NCBI RefSeq assembly: GCF_015234275.1
Contig: NZ_JADGII010000002.1
Length of the DNA: 64,000 bases
Strand: one strand, 5' to 3'
Origin: Prosthecochloris ethylica
Lineage (GTDB): Bacteria; Bacteroidota; Chlorobiia; Chlorobiales; Chlorobiaceae
Notes under the pieces: generated by a model
The model's database searches: none
What the model was told of the DNA's origin: nothing
The model's input: the letters and a program-made list of their open reading frames with translations, nothing else
Translations under genes and position numbers: made by a program
Shown here: positions 54,134 to 63,227 of the stretch, piece after piece
Position numbering within the stretch: position 1 is the stretch's first letter
Layout of the letters: each line of letters opens with the position of its first letter

Positions 54134-54952
54134 ATGAAGATGCTCAAAAAACTCTTTCTCCTTGTTGCTGTCCTGAGTTTTGCCGCCACGGCTCCGGCCC
54201 AGGCTAAAGACTCCCTGGTACTGGACGGCTCGACAACGGTCGGCCCGATTGCGAAATCGTTTGCCGCCTATTTTACCAAGAATTACGGTGTCCAGGTGAC
54301 GGTCAGTGAGTCCGGCAGCGGTAACGGTGCCAAGAGCCTCATCAACGGTGCCTGCGACATTGCCAACATGTCACGCGGCATGAAGGATGCCGAGGTCGCT
54401 GCTGCAAAAAGCAAAGGCGTCGATCCTGTTGCCCACGTAGCCGCACTTGATGGCATCGCTGTGGTTGTTCACCCGAGCAACTTCGTGTCTGCCCTGACCA
54501 CCGAGCAGATCCGTGACATCTACCGCGGCAAGGTTACCAACTGGAATCAGGTTGGCGGTCCTTCAGCGAAGATCGTCGTGATTCAGCGTGAGTCGAACAG
54601 CGGCACCCAGGATTCGTTCCGTTCACTGGTAGTCGGCAAGAAAAACCCGATCACCAAGAGGGCTGAGACACAGGCCAGCAACGGTGCTGTCAAAAGCCGT
54701 GTCGCCACGACTCCTGCAGCTATCGGCTTCATCGGCCTCGGTTTTGTCGATGATTCGGTCAAGTCTCTCAGTGTCGATGGTGTCAAGCCGAGCGTCGAAA
54801 CCGTCAAGGATGGTTCCTACCCGGTTGCACGTCCGCTCTTCATGGTTACCGATGGCCAGCCGACCGGCAACGTAAAGAAGTTCATCGAGCTGAACCGCAC
54901 TGAAGACGGCAAGCAGATGATCAGCGAACTTGGCTACGTCAACAAGTACTGA
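54134..54952 (+). CDS. pstS: Phosphate ABC transporter substrate-binding protein
   Basis: A 272-residue periplasmic protein. Signal peptide MKMLKKLFLLVAVLSFAATA ends at about residue 25 (APAQA). Phosphate-binding segments are LDGSTTVGPIAKSFAAYF, SESGSGNGAKSLINGACDIANMSR and IQRESNSGTQDSF. The start at MKMLKKL is chosen because it opens the signal peptide. A strong terminator follows before pstC. Confidence 0.95.
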   Translation: MKMLKKLFLLVAVLSFAATAPAQAKDSLVLDGSTTVGPIAKSFAAYFTKNYGVQVTVSESGSGNGAKSLINGACDIANMSRGMKDAEVAAAKSKGVDPVAHVAALDGIAVVVHPSNFVSALTTEQIRDIYRGKVTNWNQVGGPSAKIVVIQRESNSGTQDSFRSLVVGKKNPITKRAETQASNGAVKSRVATTPAAIGFIGLGFVDDSVKSLSVDGVKPSVETVKDGSYPVARPLFMVTDGQPTGNVKKFIELNRTEDGKQMISELGYVNKY

Positions 54953-54996
54953 TCTCGACCGTTGCAGACGTGAGTGAGGTGTTGCTGCTTCTTTTC

Positions 54997-55030
54997 AAGG
55001 CTGTCCCGGTTTCCGGGACAGCCTTTTTTT
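54997..55030 (+). terminator. Terminator/attenuator between pstS and pstC
   Basis: AAGGCTGTCCCGG (54997-55009) pairs with the sequence ending at 55024 (TCCGGGACAGCCTT) around a two-base loop, followed by a T-run to about 55030. It would give more pstS than pstCAB mRNA. Confidence 0.9.
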
Positions 55031-55173
55031 GTGCGCCCGGTATGGCAGATGTTGCAGAGATGTAACAATGCCTCCATTGTCTGGAGCTCTGAAACGACCT
55101 ACATTGGAGCAAAATTCAGGCAGTCCGGGAACGTGCACCGGAAATCCAATCATCACTGAAGATCTACCAGTTT

Positions 55174-56340
55174 ATGTCACAGACCAACCTTGGGGAAAAC
55201 CGTATGTCCGGAGCTTTTGTCGTGAGCGCCCGGAAACGTACGATCCAGAAAGGGATGAAATTTGCCGGCGAGGGGCTGCTGTTTGCCATAGCTTCCTTTG
55301 TCGCTGTGGTGGTGCTCTTTATCTTTTTCTTTGTCGCCCGTGACGCTATTCCGTTTTTCCAGCTTCGGGGATTCGCCGAGTTTTTTACCAGCACGAGCTG
55401 GTATCCGGCCGATGCGCCGGGAGAGTTCGGGGCCCTTGCGATTATCTACGGCAGTGCGATGGTGACTGTCGGCTCGGCACTGATCGCCGTGCCCCTCGGT
55501 GTCGCTGCCGCGATCTGCCTGAGCGATGTGCTGCCGTTTTCTGTCAGGCAGTATGCCAAGCCGGTGATCGAGATGCTTGCGGCGATACCTTCGGTCGCTT
55601 ACGGCTTTTTCGCGCTCGTGATTTTTGCGCCGCTTCTGCAGAACTTCGGAGGCCCTATCATGATGTGGGCATGGTGGCTCATCGCCGGGCCGTTCATGAT
55701 TCTCGCGGTGATCGTACTCGCCGATCTGCTGACCTCGAAGGATGGAGAGCAACAGAGCGGGACCAATGTCAAGCGTGTGGTGCTCAGTATTCTTTTTTCC
55801 ATTATCGCTCTCGGATTTCTCTACTGGGTGGGGATGTCGCTCAATGCCATCCAGGTGATGACCGGTACCAACGCGCTGAACGTGTCGATTATCCTGAGCT
55901 TTATGGCGCTGCCGACGATCGTGAGCGTCTCGGAGGATTCCCTGCAGGCCGTGGGCCGCGAACTGCGTGAAGGGAGTTATGCGCTTGGAGCCACAAGGGC
56001 GGAGACAATTGTCAAGACCGTCCTGCCGGCAGCCAGCAGCGGTATACTCGCGGCGGTGATCCTCGGTATCATGCGGGCGCTCGGTGAAACGATGGTGGTC
56101 TGGATGGCTTCCGGTAACTCGTCTCACATTCCTGATCCGTGGTACAACTATCTCGATTCCATTCGCACACTGACTGCCACGATTGCCGGTGACATGGGTG
56201 AAGCCGACCAGGTGACCGGTTCGGCCCGTTACCATGTGCTGTTCGCGATGGGGCTCCTGCTGTTGATTTTCAGTTTTATCAGTAACCTGGTCAGCGAGCG
56301 CATCGTGGTACGCCAGCGCAAGATTCTTTCCGGCCAGTAG
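55174..56340 (+). CDS. pstC: Phosphate ABC transporter permease PstC
   Basis: A 388-residue inner-membrane permease with an N-terminal helix (about 30-55), a periplasmic segment, and the binding-protein-dependent transport domain. It shows VPLGVAAAICLSDVLPF, SVAYGFFALVIFAPLL and the EAA loop EGSYALGATRAETIVKTVLPAASSGILA. An alternative start at 55204 (MSGAFVV) has GGGGAAA at a better distance. Partner of PstA. A single PhoB-like TGTAACA about 110 bases upstream is too weak to call. Confidence 0.94.
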   Translation: MSQTNLGENRMSGAFVVSARKRTIQKGMKFAGEGLLFAIASFVAVVVLFIFFFVARDAIPFFQLRGFAEFFTSTSWYPADAPGEFGALAIIYGSAMVTVGSALIAVPLGVAAAICLSDVLPFSVRQYAKPVIEMLAAIPSVAYGFFALVIFAPLLQNFGGPIMMWAWWLIAGPFMILAVIVLADLLTSKDGEQQSGTNVKRVVLSILFSIIALGFLYWVGMSLNAIQVMTGTNALNVSIILSFMALPTIVSVSEDSLQAVGRELREGSYALGATRAETIVKTVLPAASSGILAAVILGIMRALGETMVVWMASGNSSHIPDPWYNYLDSIRTLTATIAGDMGEADQVTGSARYHVLFAMGLLLLIFSFISNLVSERIVVRQRKILSGQ

Positions 56341-56384
56341 GTGAAAAGGCTCAATTTTTCAAGACTCAAAACTGTCAGAATACT

Positions 56385-57731
56385 ATGAACCTTGGTACCA
56401 GGAAAATACTTGACCGCTCCTTTACGGCTGTTGGTGTTACGTCCATCGTGCTGATGGCCCTGGCCCTTCTGGTCGTTCTCGTGCCTATTATCAGCGGCGG
56501 ATTGAAAGCGCTTTTCTTCCAGGGGACGATCGAGCATCGCCAGCTGGTCTACAACGAGTTCGGCCGTGGAGACCGTGAGGAGCTCGAGCGCCAGAAAGAG
56601 CAGTCGCAAGAGGCCCGCCGCCCGGTGTTTGCGATGCTCGATGCGTTTGATGCCGAGCTTGAAGGGATGGAGCCGGCTGAACGCCGGGAGTACCGATCCC
56701 AGTACAACCATGTTCGCGATGTGCTGCATGACATGCTGGGGCCGCTGCCGGGGGATATCGAGCCGCTTTTGCTCAGGTTCCAGTACGGCAATACTCGCTG
56801 GGAACAGGCCGAGGAGTCGCTGCACGATCTGTTGTATGTCACGAAATGGGATTATTCGAACCCGAACGTGATGGCTGAAAAGTATTTTACCCCGCGGGTC
56901 GACGAGTTCCAGGGGACAGCCCTGGCTCCGCTTTTCGCCTACGTGGAAACGCATCTCGAGGAGATGCTGCTTCCACAGCCCGAGTTTTACTGGGGATTTA
57001 TCACCGACCGTTCGCTCGATGCGCATATTTTCGGCGGTATCTGGGCTGAAATCCAGGGGACGTTTTACCTGGCTATGGGCGCAATGCTTTTTGCGTTTCC
57101 GCTGGGTGTGATTGCCGCGATCTACTTTACCGAGTATGCAAAGGACAATTTTCTCACCAGTATGCTGCGGAGTGCCAACAGTACGCTTGCCGGCGTGCCG
57201 AGTATCGTGTTCGGTCTGTTCGGTCTTGCGTTTTTCATCAATACCGTCAAGGTGTCGGAATCGAAAAGCGTTCTTGCCGGTTCGCTGACGCTTGCGATAA
57301 TGGTCCTGCCGACCATTATACGTGCTGCCGAGGAGGCCATTCTCGCCGTTCCCAAAACGTACCGGGAAGCCTCTCTCGGGCTTGGGGCGACCAAGTGGCG
57401 GACGATCGTGACCGTGATTCTGCCTGCGGCGCTCCCGGGGATTATTACCGGCGCGATTATCAGCCTCGGCAGGGCTGCGGGGGAAACCGCCCCGATCATC
57501 TTTACCGCTGCGGTAAGTGTGGGGGCGACGATCGGGCTCGCCGACGTATTTACCGAACCGACCCCGGCTCTTTCGTGGAATATCTACAACCTTGCCAGCG
57601 AGCATGAAGCCGCCAATGAAATACGCCATGTACAGTACGGTATGGTACTGTCCCTGATTTCGATTGTGCTGCTGCTCAATATGTCGGCTATTCTGCTCAG
57701 AGCCAGAATTTCCAAAAAACTTAAAGGTTAA
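56385..57731 (+). CDS. pstA: Phosphate ABC transporter permease PstA with a large periplasmic insertion
   Basis: A 448-residue permease. The first transmembrane helix is at about 18-40; the permease core (about 215-448) includes FAFPLGVIAAIYFTEYAKDN, SIVFGLFGLAFFINT and the EAA loop REASLGLGATKWRTIVTVILPAALPGIITG. Between them lies an inserted, helical, charged periplasmic domain of about 165 residues (about 45-210), whereas PstA proteins are usually about 290 residues. It works with PstC and PstB. Confidence 0.92.
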   Translation: MNLGTRKILDRSFTAVGVTSIVLMALALLVVLVPIISGGLKALFFQGTIEHRQLVYNEFGRGDREELERQKEQSQEARRPVFAMLDAFDAELEGMEPAERREYRSQYNHVRDVLHDMLGPLPGDIEPLLLRFQYGNTRWEQAEESLHDLLYVTKWDYSNPNVMAEKYFTPRVDEFQGTALAPLFAYVETHLEEMLLPQPEFYWGFITDRSLDAHIFGGIWAEIQGTFYLAMGAMLFAFPLGVIAAIYFTEYAKDNFLTSMLRSANSTLAGVPSIVFGLFGLAFFINTVKVSESKSVLAGSLTLAIMVLPTIIRAAEEAILAVPKTYREASLGLGATKWRTIVTVILPAALPGIITGAIISLGRAAGETAPIIFTAAVSVGATIGLADVFTEPTPALSWNIYNLASEHEAANEIRHVQYGMVLSLISIVLLLNMSAILLRARISKKLKG

Positions 57732-57736
57732 ACAAC

Positions 57737-58600
57737 ATGCCCATGACAGCCGAAGCCAATACACGGTCCGCTGCATCTCAAGGTGCTGAAGGCAGCAACA
57801 GGGAAATTTTTCTGCCACCTGAACGCAAGGCGGTCAAGGATGGCGGCAAACCTCATGTTACTGCGAAAAACTTTTCTATTTTCTATGGTGACTTCGAGGC
57901 GGTGAAAAAAGTCAATGCAGAAGTCCTCTCGCGTTACGTGACGGCCATTATCGGTCCGAGCGGCTGTGGAAAAAGTACGTTCCTCCGGGCGATCAACCGG
58001 ATGAACGACCTGATCCCATCCTGCCATACCGCGGGCACCCTGATGTTCAACGGCGAGGATATCTACGGCAAGTATACCGACGAGGTCCTTCTGAGAAAGC
58101 GCATCGGCATGGTGTTCCAGAAACCCAACCCGTTTCCGAAGTCGATTTTCGACAACATCGCCTACGGACCGAGACTTCACGGGATCAACGACCGGAAAAC
58201 ACTGGAGGGGATCGTTGAAAAGAGCCTGAAAAAGGCGGCATTGTGGGACGAGGTGAGTGACCGCCTCGATCGTAATGCTCTTGGGCTGAGCGGTGGCCAG
58301 CAGCAGCGCCTGTGCGTGGCCCGTGCACTTGCCGTGGAGCCGGATATCCTGCTCCTGGACGAGCCGACCTCTGCGCTCGATCCGAAAGCGACAGCGAAAA
58401 TCGAGGATCTCATCGAGGAGCTGCGAGGCAGCTACACGATCCTGATCGTGACCCATAACATGCAGCAGGCGTCGCGTGTATCCGATTACACCATGTTTTT
58501 CTACGAAGGGGTGCTTGTTGAGTACGCTCCGACCAAGCAGCTGTTTACCAATCCGAAAGATCAGATGACCGAAGATTACATTACAGGCCGTTTCAGCTGA
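57737..58600 (+). CDS. pstB: Phosphate ABC transporter ATPase
   Basis: A 287-residue ATPase with Walker A GPSGCGKST near 75, Q-loop GMVFQKPNPFPKSI near 122, signature LSGGQQQR near 180 and Walker B ILLLDEPTSALDP. The first 40 residues are a polar extension before the canonical PstB start. Only five bases separate it from pstA. It powers phosphate uptake. Confidence 0.97.
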   Translation: MPMTAEANTRSAASQGAEGSNREIFLPPERKAVKDGGKPHVTAKNFSIFYGDFEAVKKVNAEVLSRYVTAIIGPSGCGKSTFLRAINRMNDLIPSCHTAGTLMFNGEDIYGKYTDEVLLRKRIGMVFQKPNPFPKSIFDNIAYGPRLHGINDRKTLEGIVEKSLKKAALWDEVSDRLDRNALGLSGGQQQRLCVARALAVEPDILLLDEPTSALDPKATAKIEDLIEELRGSYTILIVTHNMQQASRVSDYTMFFYEGVLVEYAPTKQLFTNPKDQMTEDYITGRFS

Positions 58601-58624
58601 TTCAACACTTTAAACGTCGCTATC

Positions 58625-59311
58625 ATGTCAGACAGACCTGTTCATGAACAGATAAAGGACCTCTCCAACTCTCTGGTGCTGCTCTCGGACAAGGTGCTGA
58701 AAAATTTCAGCGCCACGCTCGATGCTTTTGCAGACCCGCAGAGCCCTGACCTGGAAACGGTGCGTCAGGCCGAGAGCGAGATCGATGTCAACGAGGTTCG
58801 CCTCGAAGAGCAGTGCCTCGCGTTTCTTGCCCTGCAGCAGCCGGTAGCCCGGGACCTGCGCAAAATTATCACCATTGTCAAGATCAACAACGACCTGGAG
58901 CGTATCGGTGATCTTTCCATGCACATCTGCGACCGTCTTGCCGATATCAACCCGGAGGTGGCTGAAGCGTTCCAGTTCCGCCTGATGGGGGAGAAGGCCA
59001 AGGAGATGATCCAGATGTCCATTCAGGCGTTTGTCAATGCTGACCGGGTAATGGCTGACGAGGTACTGGTGATGGATGAAGAGGTCGATGCCATGCACCG
59101 TGCGGTATTCAAGAAGGTGGCCGCTGAACTGAAATCTCCTGATGCTGACACCGCGCAGCTTATTCTCGCTTTGAGCATGTCGCGCTACATCGAGCGCATG
59201 GGGGACCATGCGACCCGTATTGCACAGGAGGTCATCTACCTGATTACCGGTGAAATCATCCGCCATACGGAAGGCTCGTTCGAAAAACTCATTCAGTCGC
59301 TCAAGGATTGA
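58625..59311 (+). CDS. phoU: Phosphate transport regulator PhoU
   Basis: A 228-residue protein with two PhoU three-helix repeats, including QPVARDLRKIITIVKINNDLERIGD near 74 and the second-half MSRYIERMGDHATRIAQEV near 182, with the metal-binding E/DxxxD motifs. It links Pst activity to the PhoR sensor. phoR and phoB are not in this window. Confidence 0.95.
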   Translation: MSDRPVHEQIKDLSNSLVLLSDKVLKNFSATLDAFADPQSPDLETVRQAESEIDVNEVRLEEQCLAFLALQQPVARDLRKIITIVKINNDLERIGDLSMHICDRLADINPEVAEAFQFRLMGEKAKEMIQMSIQAFVNADRVMADEVLVMDEEVDAMHRAVFKKVAAELKSPDADTAQLILALSMSRYIERMGDHATRIAQEVIYLITGEIIRHTEGSFEKLIQSLKD

Positions 59312-59451
59312 GTTGGTTCATTCGGGGCCAATCTCCAGGGCCTGGTCGTTCTGAGGTTTTTTTACTTGCAAATGAGCCTGCTGGTCAGCTAAATTAAAAG
59401 ACTTGTTTTTCGATATGTTCTCTTCTCTAACAGCTTAGTGTTTATTTGACC

Positions 59452-60198
59452 ATGCTAAAAATTTTCGGTAAGAAATCCTCACAAGGGCCGGCCGGCGGGG
59501 GTATCTCAAAAGTTGCGCGTCCCGAAGCCTTTACGATCAAGATCGATCCCCTGAAGTTCAAGCTTTCCACCAGGCCTGCCGGACCGGTGCATGAGCAGCT
59601 GGAAACACTCAAGCAGAAACTCACCAAGCTGTCGTCGAACGTCGAGAACAACCTCATGCTCGCAATCCGGGCGGCGACCAAGAAGAATCTCGATCTTGCG
59701 CAGTCGGCGTTCGAGTTCGATATGGAGTACATCCAGAAAGGCAAGTTCGAGGTTGAATACATGTGCCTTGCCTACAGCTGTTTTCAGGAGCTGAAACCTG
59801 CAGAGAAAGCTGTCGTCGACACGGCCCGGCAGATTATGCAGAAGCTCGAGACGATCGGCCAGTATGCGCTCAATATCGCTGACAAGACAGAGTATATCCA
59901 GCTCGCCAATATCGAGATTCTGCACAAGGACGAGTACGATCTCAAGCCGATGGGGGATATTACGGCCGAAATGATCAAAAAAGTGGTCGAAGCATTTGTC
60001 AGCGGCAACATCAAGCATGCCGATGAAACACTGGTGATGATGAACGAGATCCAGGAGATCTACGACAAGGCTGTCGACAAGCTGAAGGCGGAGACGACCG
60101 ATGAGAACATTACCAATTTTACCGGTATCCTGTCGGTTGTCGATCATGTGAAGATGACGGCCGATATTTCCTGTGACATTGCACGAATGCTGAAATAA
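59452..60198 (+). CDS. PhoU-domain-like protein
   Basis: A 248-residue helical protein with a basic N-terminus (about 1-40) and PhoU-like long helices: LGNELMLAIRAATKKN-type segment near 65, QKLETIGQYALNIADKTEYIQ near 135 and FTGILSVVDHVKMTADISCDIARML at the end. It resembles PhoU repeats but keeps fewer metal ligands and may be a PhoU paralogue or adaptor. It follows phoU by about 140 bases and ends at a terminator. Confidence 0.75.
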   Translation: MLKIFGKKSSQGPAGGGISKVARPEAFTIKIDPLKFKLSTRPAGPVHEQLETLKQKLTKLSSNVENNLMLAIRAATKKNLDLAQSAFEFDMEYIQKGKFEVEYMCLAYSCFQELKPAEKAVVDTARQIMQKLETIGQYALNIADKTEYIQLANIEILHKDEYDLKPMGDITAEMIKKVVEAFVSGNIKHADETLVMMNEIQEIYDKAVDKLKAETTDENITNFTGILSVVDHVKMTADISCDIARMLK

Positions 60199-60226
60199 CC
60201 TTCCGGTGCTACCGGCTGGAGTCTGC

Positions 60227-60256
60227 AGGGCGGAAAGGTTCTTTTCGCCCTTTTTT
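60227..60256 (+). terminator. Terminator after the PhoU-like gene
   Basis: AGGGCGGAAA pairs with TTTTCGCCCT (about 60227-60251), followed by six T. It ends the pst-pho cluster. Confidence 0.85.
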
Positions 60257-60289
60257 CATTTCCCGGCCGATACGCCGGGACTAAACTGA

Positions 60290-60721
60290 ATGTATCGCAT
60301 GCTGAAATCATTGTACAGGGGGGAGTCGCCGGTTCTGCTGGTTTCCCGTTTCGCGCTGGCATTTTCATGGATCTACCAGGGAGCGGTGCCCAAGATCGCC
60401 TGCCAGAGCCCCGGTGAAATCGAGCTCATCGGCCATGTCCTGACCGTGTATGAATTTGCATGCCAGGCAGTTACCTTCATGGGGTATGCCGAAATTCTCT
60501 TCGGGGTCGTGCTTCTGCTTACACGGCGCGGTTGGGTCTTCATCCTGAATAGTGTAATTTTACTTTCACTTCTGCTGTATGTCGCGGTGTTTCAGCCGGA
60601 CCTGTTCGCTTTGCCGTTCAACCCTCTGACACTCAATACAGCACTGATTGGTTTGTCGGTCATCGCATTTCATGAACTTCAACAGAAAAAAATTTCCCAT
60701 GAGCCAGAACAAGGGGTTTGA
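60290..60721 (+). CDS. DoxX-like small membrane protein
   Basis: A 143-residue, four-helix membrane protein with VSRFALAFSWIYQGAVPKIA at the start and a pattern typical of the DoxX-like family. Role unknown; related proteins occur with quinone or redox complexes. Its 3' end overlaps the start of the next gene by 23 bases, so the two are coupled. Confidence 0.78.
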   Translation: MYRMLKSLYRGESPVLLVSRFALAFSWIYQGAVPKIACQSPGEIELIGHVLTVYEFACQAVTFMGYAEILFGVVLLLTRRGWVFILNSVILLSLLLYVAVFQPDLFALPFNPLTLNTALIGLSVIAFHELQQKKISHEPEQGV

Positions 60722-61988
60722 TATCGAACTGGATTCCATGGCACGGATCTACATGTCGGTATCTGTGTTTATTATCGTTCTGTCGGTTGTTCTCGGAGCG
60801 TTCGGCGCTCTTGCAGACAACCATGTCCTGCATACACTTCACCCCTACATTTTTTTCGGGGGGTTCGGCAATCTTGCAATCCTCATTCTCAACCGTTACC
60901 TGATCGCTGCGGTCTATCCGGATCTCAAAATCGATACCGGCAAGCAGATGCGCTATATTTACGGGGTTGTCATGGCTCTTGTGCTGATCACGGCGGCTGT
61001 CGTGACTCATACCCCGGTGCTGAAAGCTGTGGCTGGTCTTTTTCTGATGGCCATGGCGTTTTTTCCGGCCAGGGATATTTTCAGGACGCTCTCTGTCGGG
61101 CGGATATGGAGTGATGTCTCCGTCCGGTACTATATCTTCGATGTGGTGTTCCTGCTCAATGCCAATCTCGGCCTGTTCGCCCTGGGGCTCAAAGAGGCGT
61201 TTCCGGACACGGGTATCATTCCGTTTTTCGTTACCCAGTCGGCATATTTCCTCGGTTCTTCGTTTCCCCTCAGTATCAGCGTTATGGGTTTCCTCTATAC
61301 CTATGCATGGCGGCGTTCCCCGAAAAAACAGGTTGTCAAGCAGCTGTTCAGTATCTGGTCCTATATTTTTGTCGGCGGGGTCCTGGTGTTTCTTGTCGCT
61401 ATCCTGGCCGGTCATTATGTGTCGATGATGGTGGTCAGCCATATTCTGACGTTCGGTGTCATGGCAATGCTCGGGGGGTTTGCCGTGTACCTGAACGCGT
61501 TTTTTCACAAGCATTTCCAGCATCCTGCCCTGGCATTTCTCCTGACAGGGCTTGCCATGCTTCTTGCGACAAGCGCTTACGGAATATTCAATATCTATTT
61601 TTACGATCAGCTGCCTTTCGGTCACGTTCCGCCGATCAGGGCAAGCAAGATGTGGATTTACCATTCTCATACCCATGCGGCGCTGATGGGGTGGATTACC
61701 TTTTCGTTCATTGGTATGATCTATATCGTGCTGCCGGCGATTGTGCGTACGGGCTCGCTCGAGATGCTCAGGACAGGGGACCCTCTTGTCCGCTTGATCG
61801 ACGAAGGGGCCATGAGCCGCGCATTCCGCCAGCTTGCCGTGATGGTGGTATCCTCCCTCGCTGTCCTTCTGGCATTTTTTTTCGAGAGCAACCTGCTGCT
61901 CTTCGCCGGCGGGATCGTGTATGGAGGGGCGGTGTATTACCTGCGGATCAATCTGAAACATGCGTTGAAACGCAAGAAGGAACAATGA
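60699..61988 (+). CDS. Polytopic membrane protein, heme-copper-oxidase-like pattern
   Basis: A 429-residue protein with about 12 transmembrane helices. His-rich helices (LHTLHPYIFFGGFGNLAILI, GHYVSMMVVSHILTFG, YHSHTHAALMGWITFSFIGM with a following YIVLP) recall the heme-binding helices of heme-copper oxidase subunit I relatives. I cannot place all the usual ligands, and no subunit II gene is adjacent, so this is a weak call; NnrS-type heme proteins are another possibility. Coupled by overlap to the DoxX-like gene. Confidence 0.55.
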   Translation: MSQNKGFDIELDSMARIYMSVSVFIIVLSVVLGAFGALADNHVLHTLHPYIFFGGFGNLAILILNRYLIAAVYPDLKIDTGKQMRYIYGVVMALVLITAAVVTHTPVLKAVAGLFLMAMAFFPARDIFRTLSVGRIWSDVSVRYYIFDVVFLLNANLGLFALGLKEAFPDTGIIPFFVTQSAYFLGSSFPLSISVMGFLYTYAWRRSPKKQVVKQLFSIWSYIFVGGVLVFLVAILAGHYVSMMVVSHILTFGVMAMLGGFAVYLNAFFHKHFQHPALAFLLTGLAMLLATSAYGIFNIYFYDQLPFGHVPPIRASKMWIYHSHTHAALMGWITFSFIGMIYIVLPAIVRTGSLEMLRTGDPLVRLIDEGAMSRAFRQLAVMVVSSLAVLLAFFFESNLLLFAGGIVYGGAVYYLRINLKHALKRKKEQ

Positions 61989-61989
61989 G

Positions 61990-63204
61990 ATGAACAACTG
62001 GGTATTCAATGCGTCCCGCGTTGCGGGAGCGATTGCTGTGTCTGTGGCGTTGTCTTTACTGCCTGCAGTGGCAGAATCGTATGATGCCAGGACGATGTCG
62101 GTCGTCGATGGCGGTGCTGAAGCATGGAATGAGTTCAGGGAAACCGGCGGCAAGGGCGAGCTGGATCTGTCGGGCGCGGCGCTCAGGGGAAAAAATCTTC
62201 GCGGTTACGATTTCAGCGGGGTTGACCTGAGCGGTTCCGACCTGGAAAACTCTGATCTGAGCGGTTCTGATTTAACCGGAGCTGACCTGTCGGGCGCCAA
62301 TCTGTTTCAGGCCCGGGGCAGTGATGCTGTGCTTCGTGGGGCGGTTTGCGACGGGGCTGTACTTGAAGAAGCCGTTTTTTCCGGGGCGGACTGTAGGTCT
62401 GCACGGATGAACGGTGCCGTGCTGCGCCAGGTCGACCTGGAAGGAGCACGGCTTGCAGATGCATCCCTCTGTGATGCCGATCTCCGCTCCGCGAATCTCC
62501 GGCATGCAGACCTCAGCGGGGCGGACCTCAGCGGAGCCTATCTCTGGCGGGCTGATGTGAGTTTTGCGAGTTTTACGGGAGCCGTGATAACGCCCACGAC
62601 GGTTCTCGAGAGCGGAGGTAACGGTTCGCAGCGCTGGGCTTCCGGGCACCAGGCGGAGTTCGTGCCTGAGGCGCCTGCGGTGTCGAAACTCCAGTTGTCC
62701 CCGGCACTGCAGGCGGGCGAACAGCCTCCTGTCAACCGTGTGCGTCAGAAGATCGTGTATGGCGCCTCGCTCGACGATGCGGAGCAGCTGTCCTATGACC
62801 CCATTCAGCGCAAGCTCTTGAAAAAAAGTGTTTCACGGTGGAACCGGATGAGGGAGCGGCACCCGGGGGAGGCGGTGAGGCTCGCCGGTGCTGATCTGAA
62901 CCGTGAGGTCCTTGACGGGGCGAATCTTGCAGGCGCCGATCTCCGCGATGCGGAATTGAAGGATACCGACCTCATCGACAGCTGCCTGGACGGAGCGGAT
63001 CTGCGAGGCATCAATCTCCGGCAGGCGGACCTCAGCGGTGCTGATCTCTCCGGTGCTGATCTTCGTGGAGCATACCTGTGGAGGGCGAACCTCAGCTGGG
63101 CGGTACTCGAGGGAGCACGTGTCGATGGTTCGACGATTCTCGATACCGGCAGGAAGGCGACGCCGGACTGGGCCCGTGAGCACGGAGCCCGCTTTGAAGA
63201 GTGA
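61990..63204 (+). CDS. Secreted pentapeptide-repeat protein
   Basis: A 404-residue protein with a signal peptide (about 1-30, ending AVAESYD). Two blocks of A(D/N)LxG repeats (about 55-200 and 290-390) form right-handed quadrilateral beta-helices, joined by a polar linker. A short WAxxHxAxF element recurs after each block (about 216 and 396), which suggests an internal duplication. It starts one base after the previous stop. Function unknown; location periplasmic. Confidence 0.85.
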   Translation: MNNWVFNASRVAGAIAVSVALSLLPAVAESYDARTMSVVDGGAEAWNEFRETGGKGELDLSGAALRGKNLRGYDFSGVDLSGSDLENSDLSGSDLTGADLSGANLFQARGSDAVLRGAVCDGAVLEEAVFSGADCRSARMNGAVLRQVDLEGARLADASLCDADLRSANLRHADLSGADLSGAYLWRADVSFASFTGAVITPTTVLESGGNGSQRWASGHQAEFVPEAPAVSKLQLSPALQAGEQPPVNRVRQKIVYGASLDDAEQLSYDPIQRKLLKKSVSRWNRMRERHPGEAVRLAGADLNREVLDGANLAGADLRDAELKDTDLIDSCLDGADLRGINLRQADLSGADLSGADLRGAYLWRANLSWAVLEGARVDGSTILDTGRKATPDWAREHGARFEE

Positions 63205-63227
63205 CTGCCGGTGGTAATATCTGAATT

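Noticed and set aside
56229..57818. 529-residue ORF antisense to pstA
   Set aside because: Opposes a well-supported PstA; no motif or start signal.
59312..59451. Terminator-like GGCC repeat after phoU
   Set aside because: The palindrome is too short and lies away from the T-run to call with confidence.
60660..62153. 497-residue ORF antisense to the polytopic membrane protein
   Set aside because: Shadow of a real coding frame; composition is His/Arg/Lys-rich and no domain is seen.
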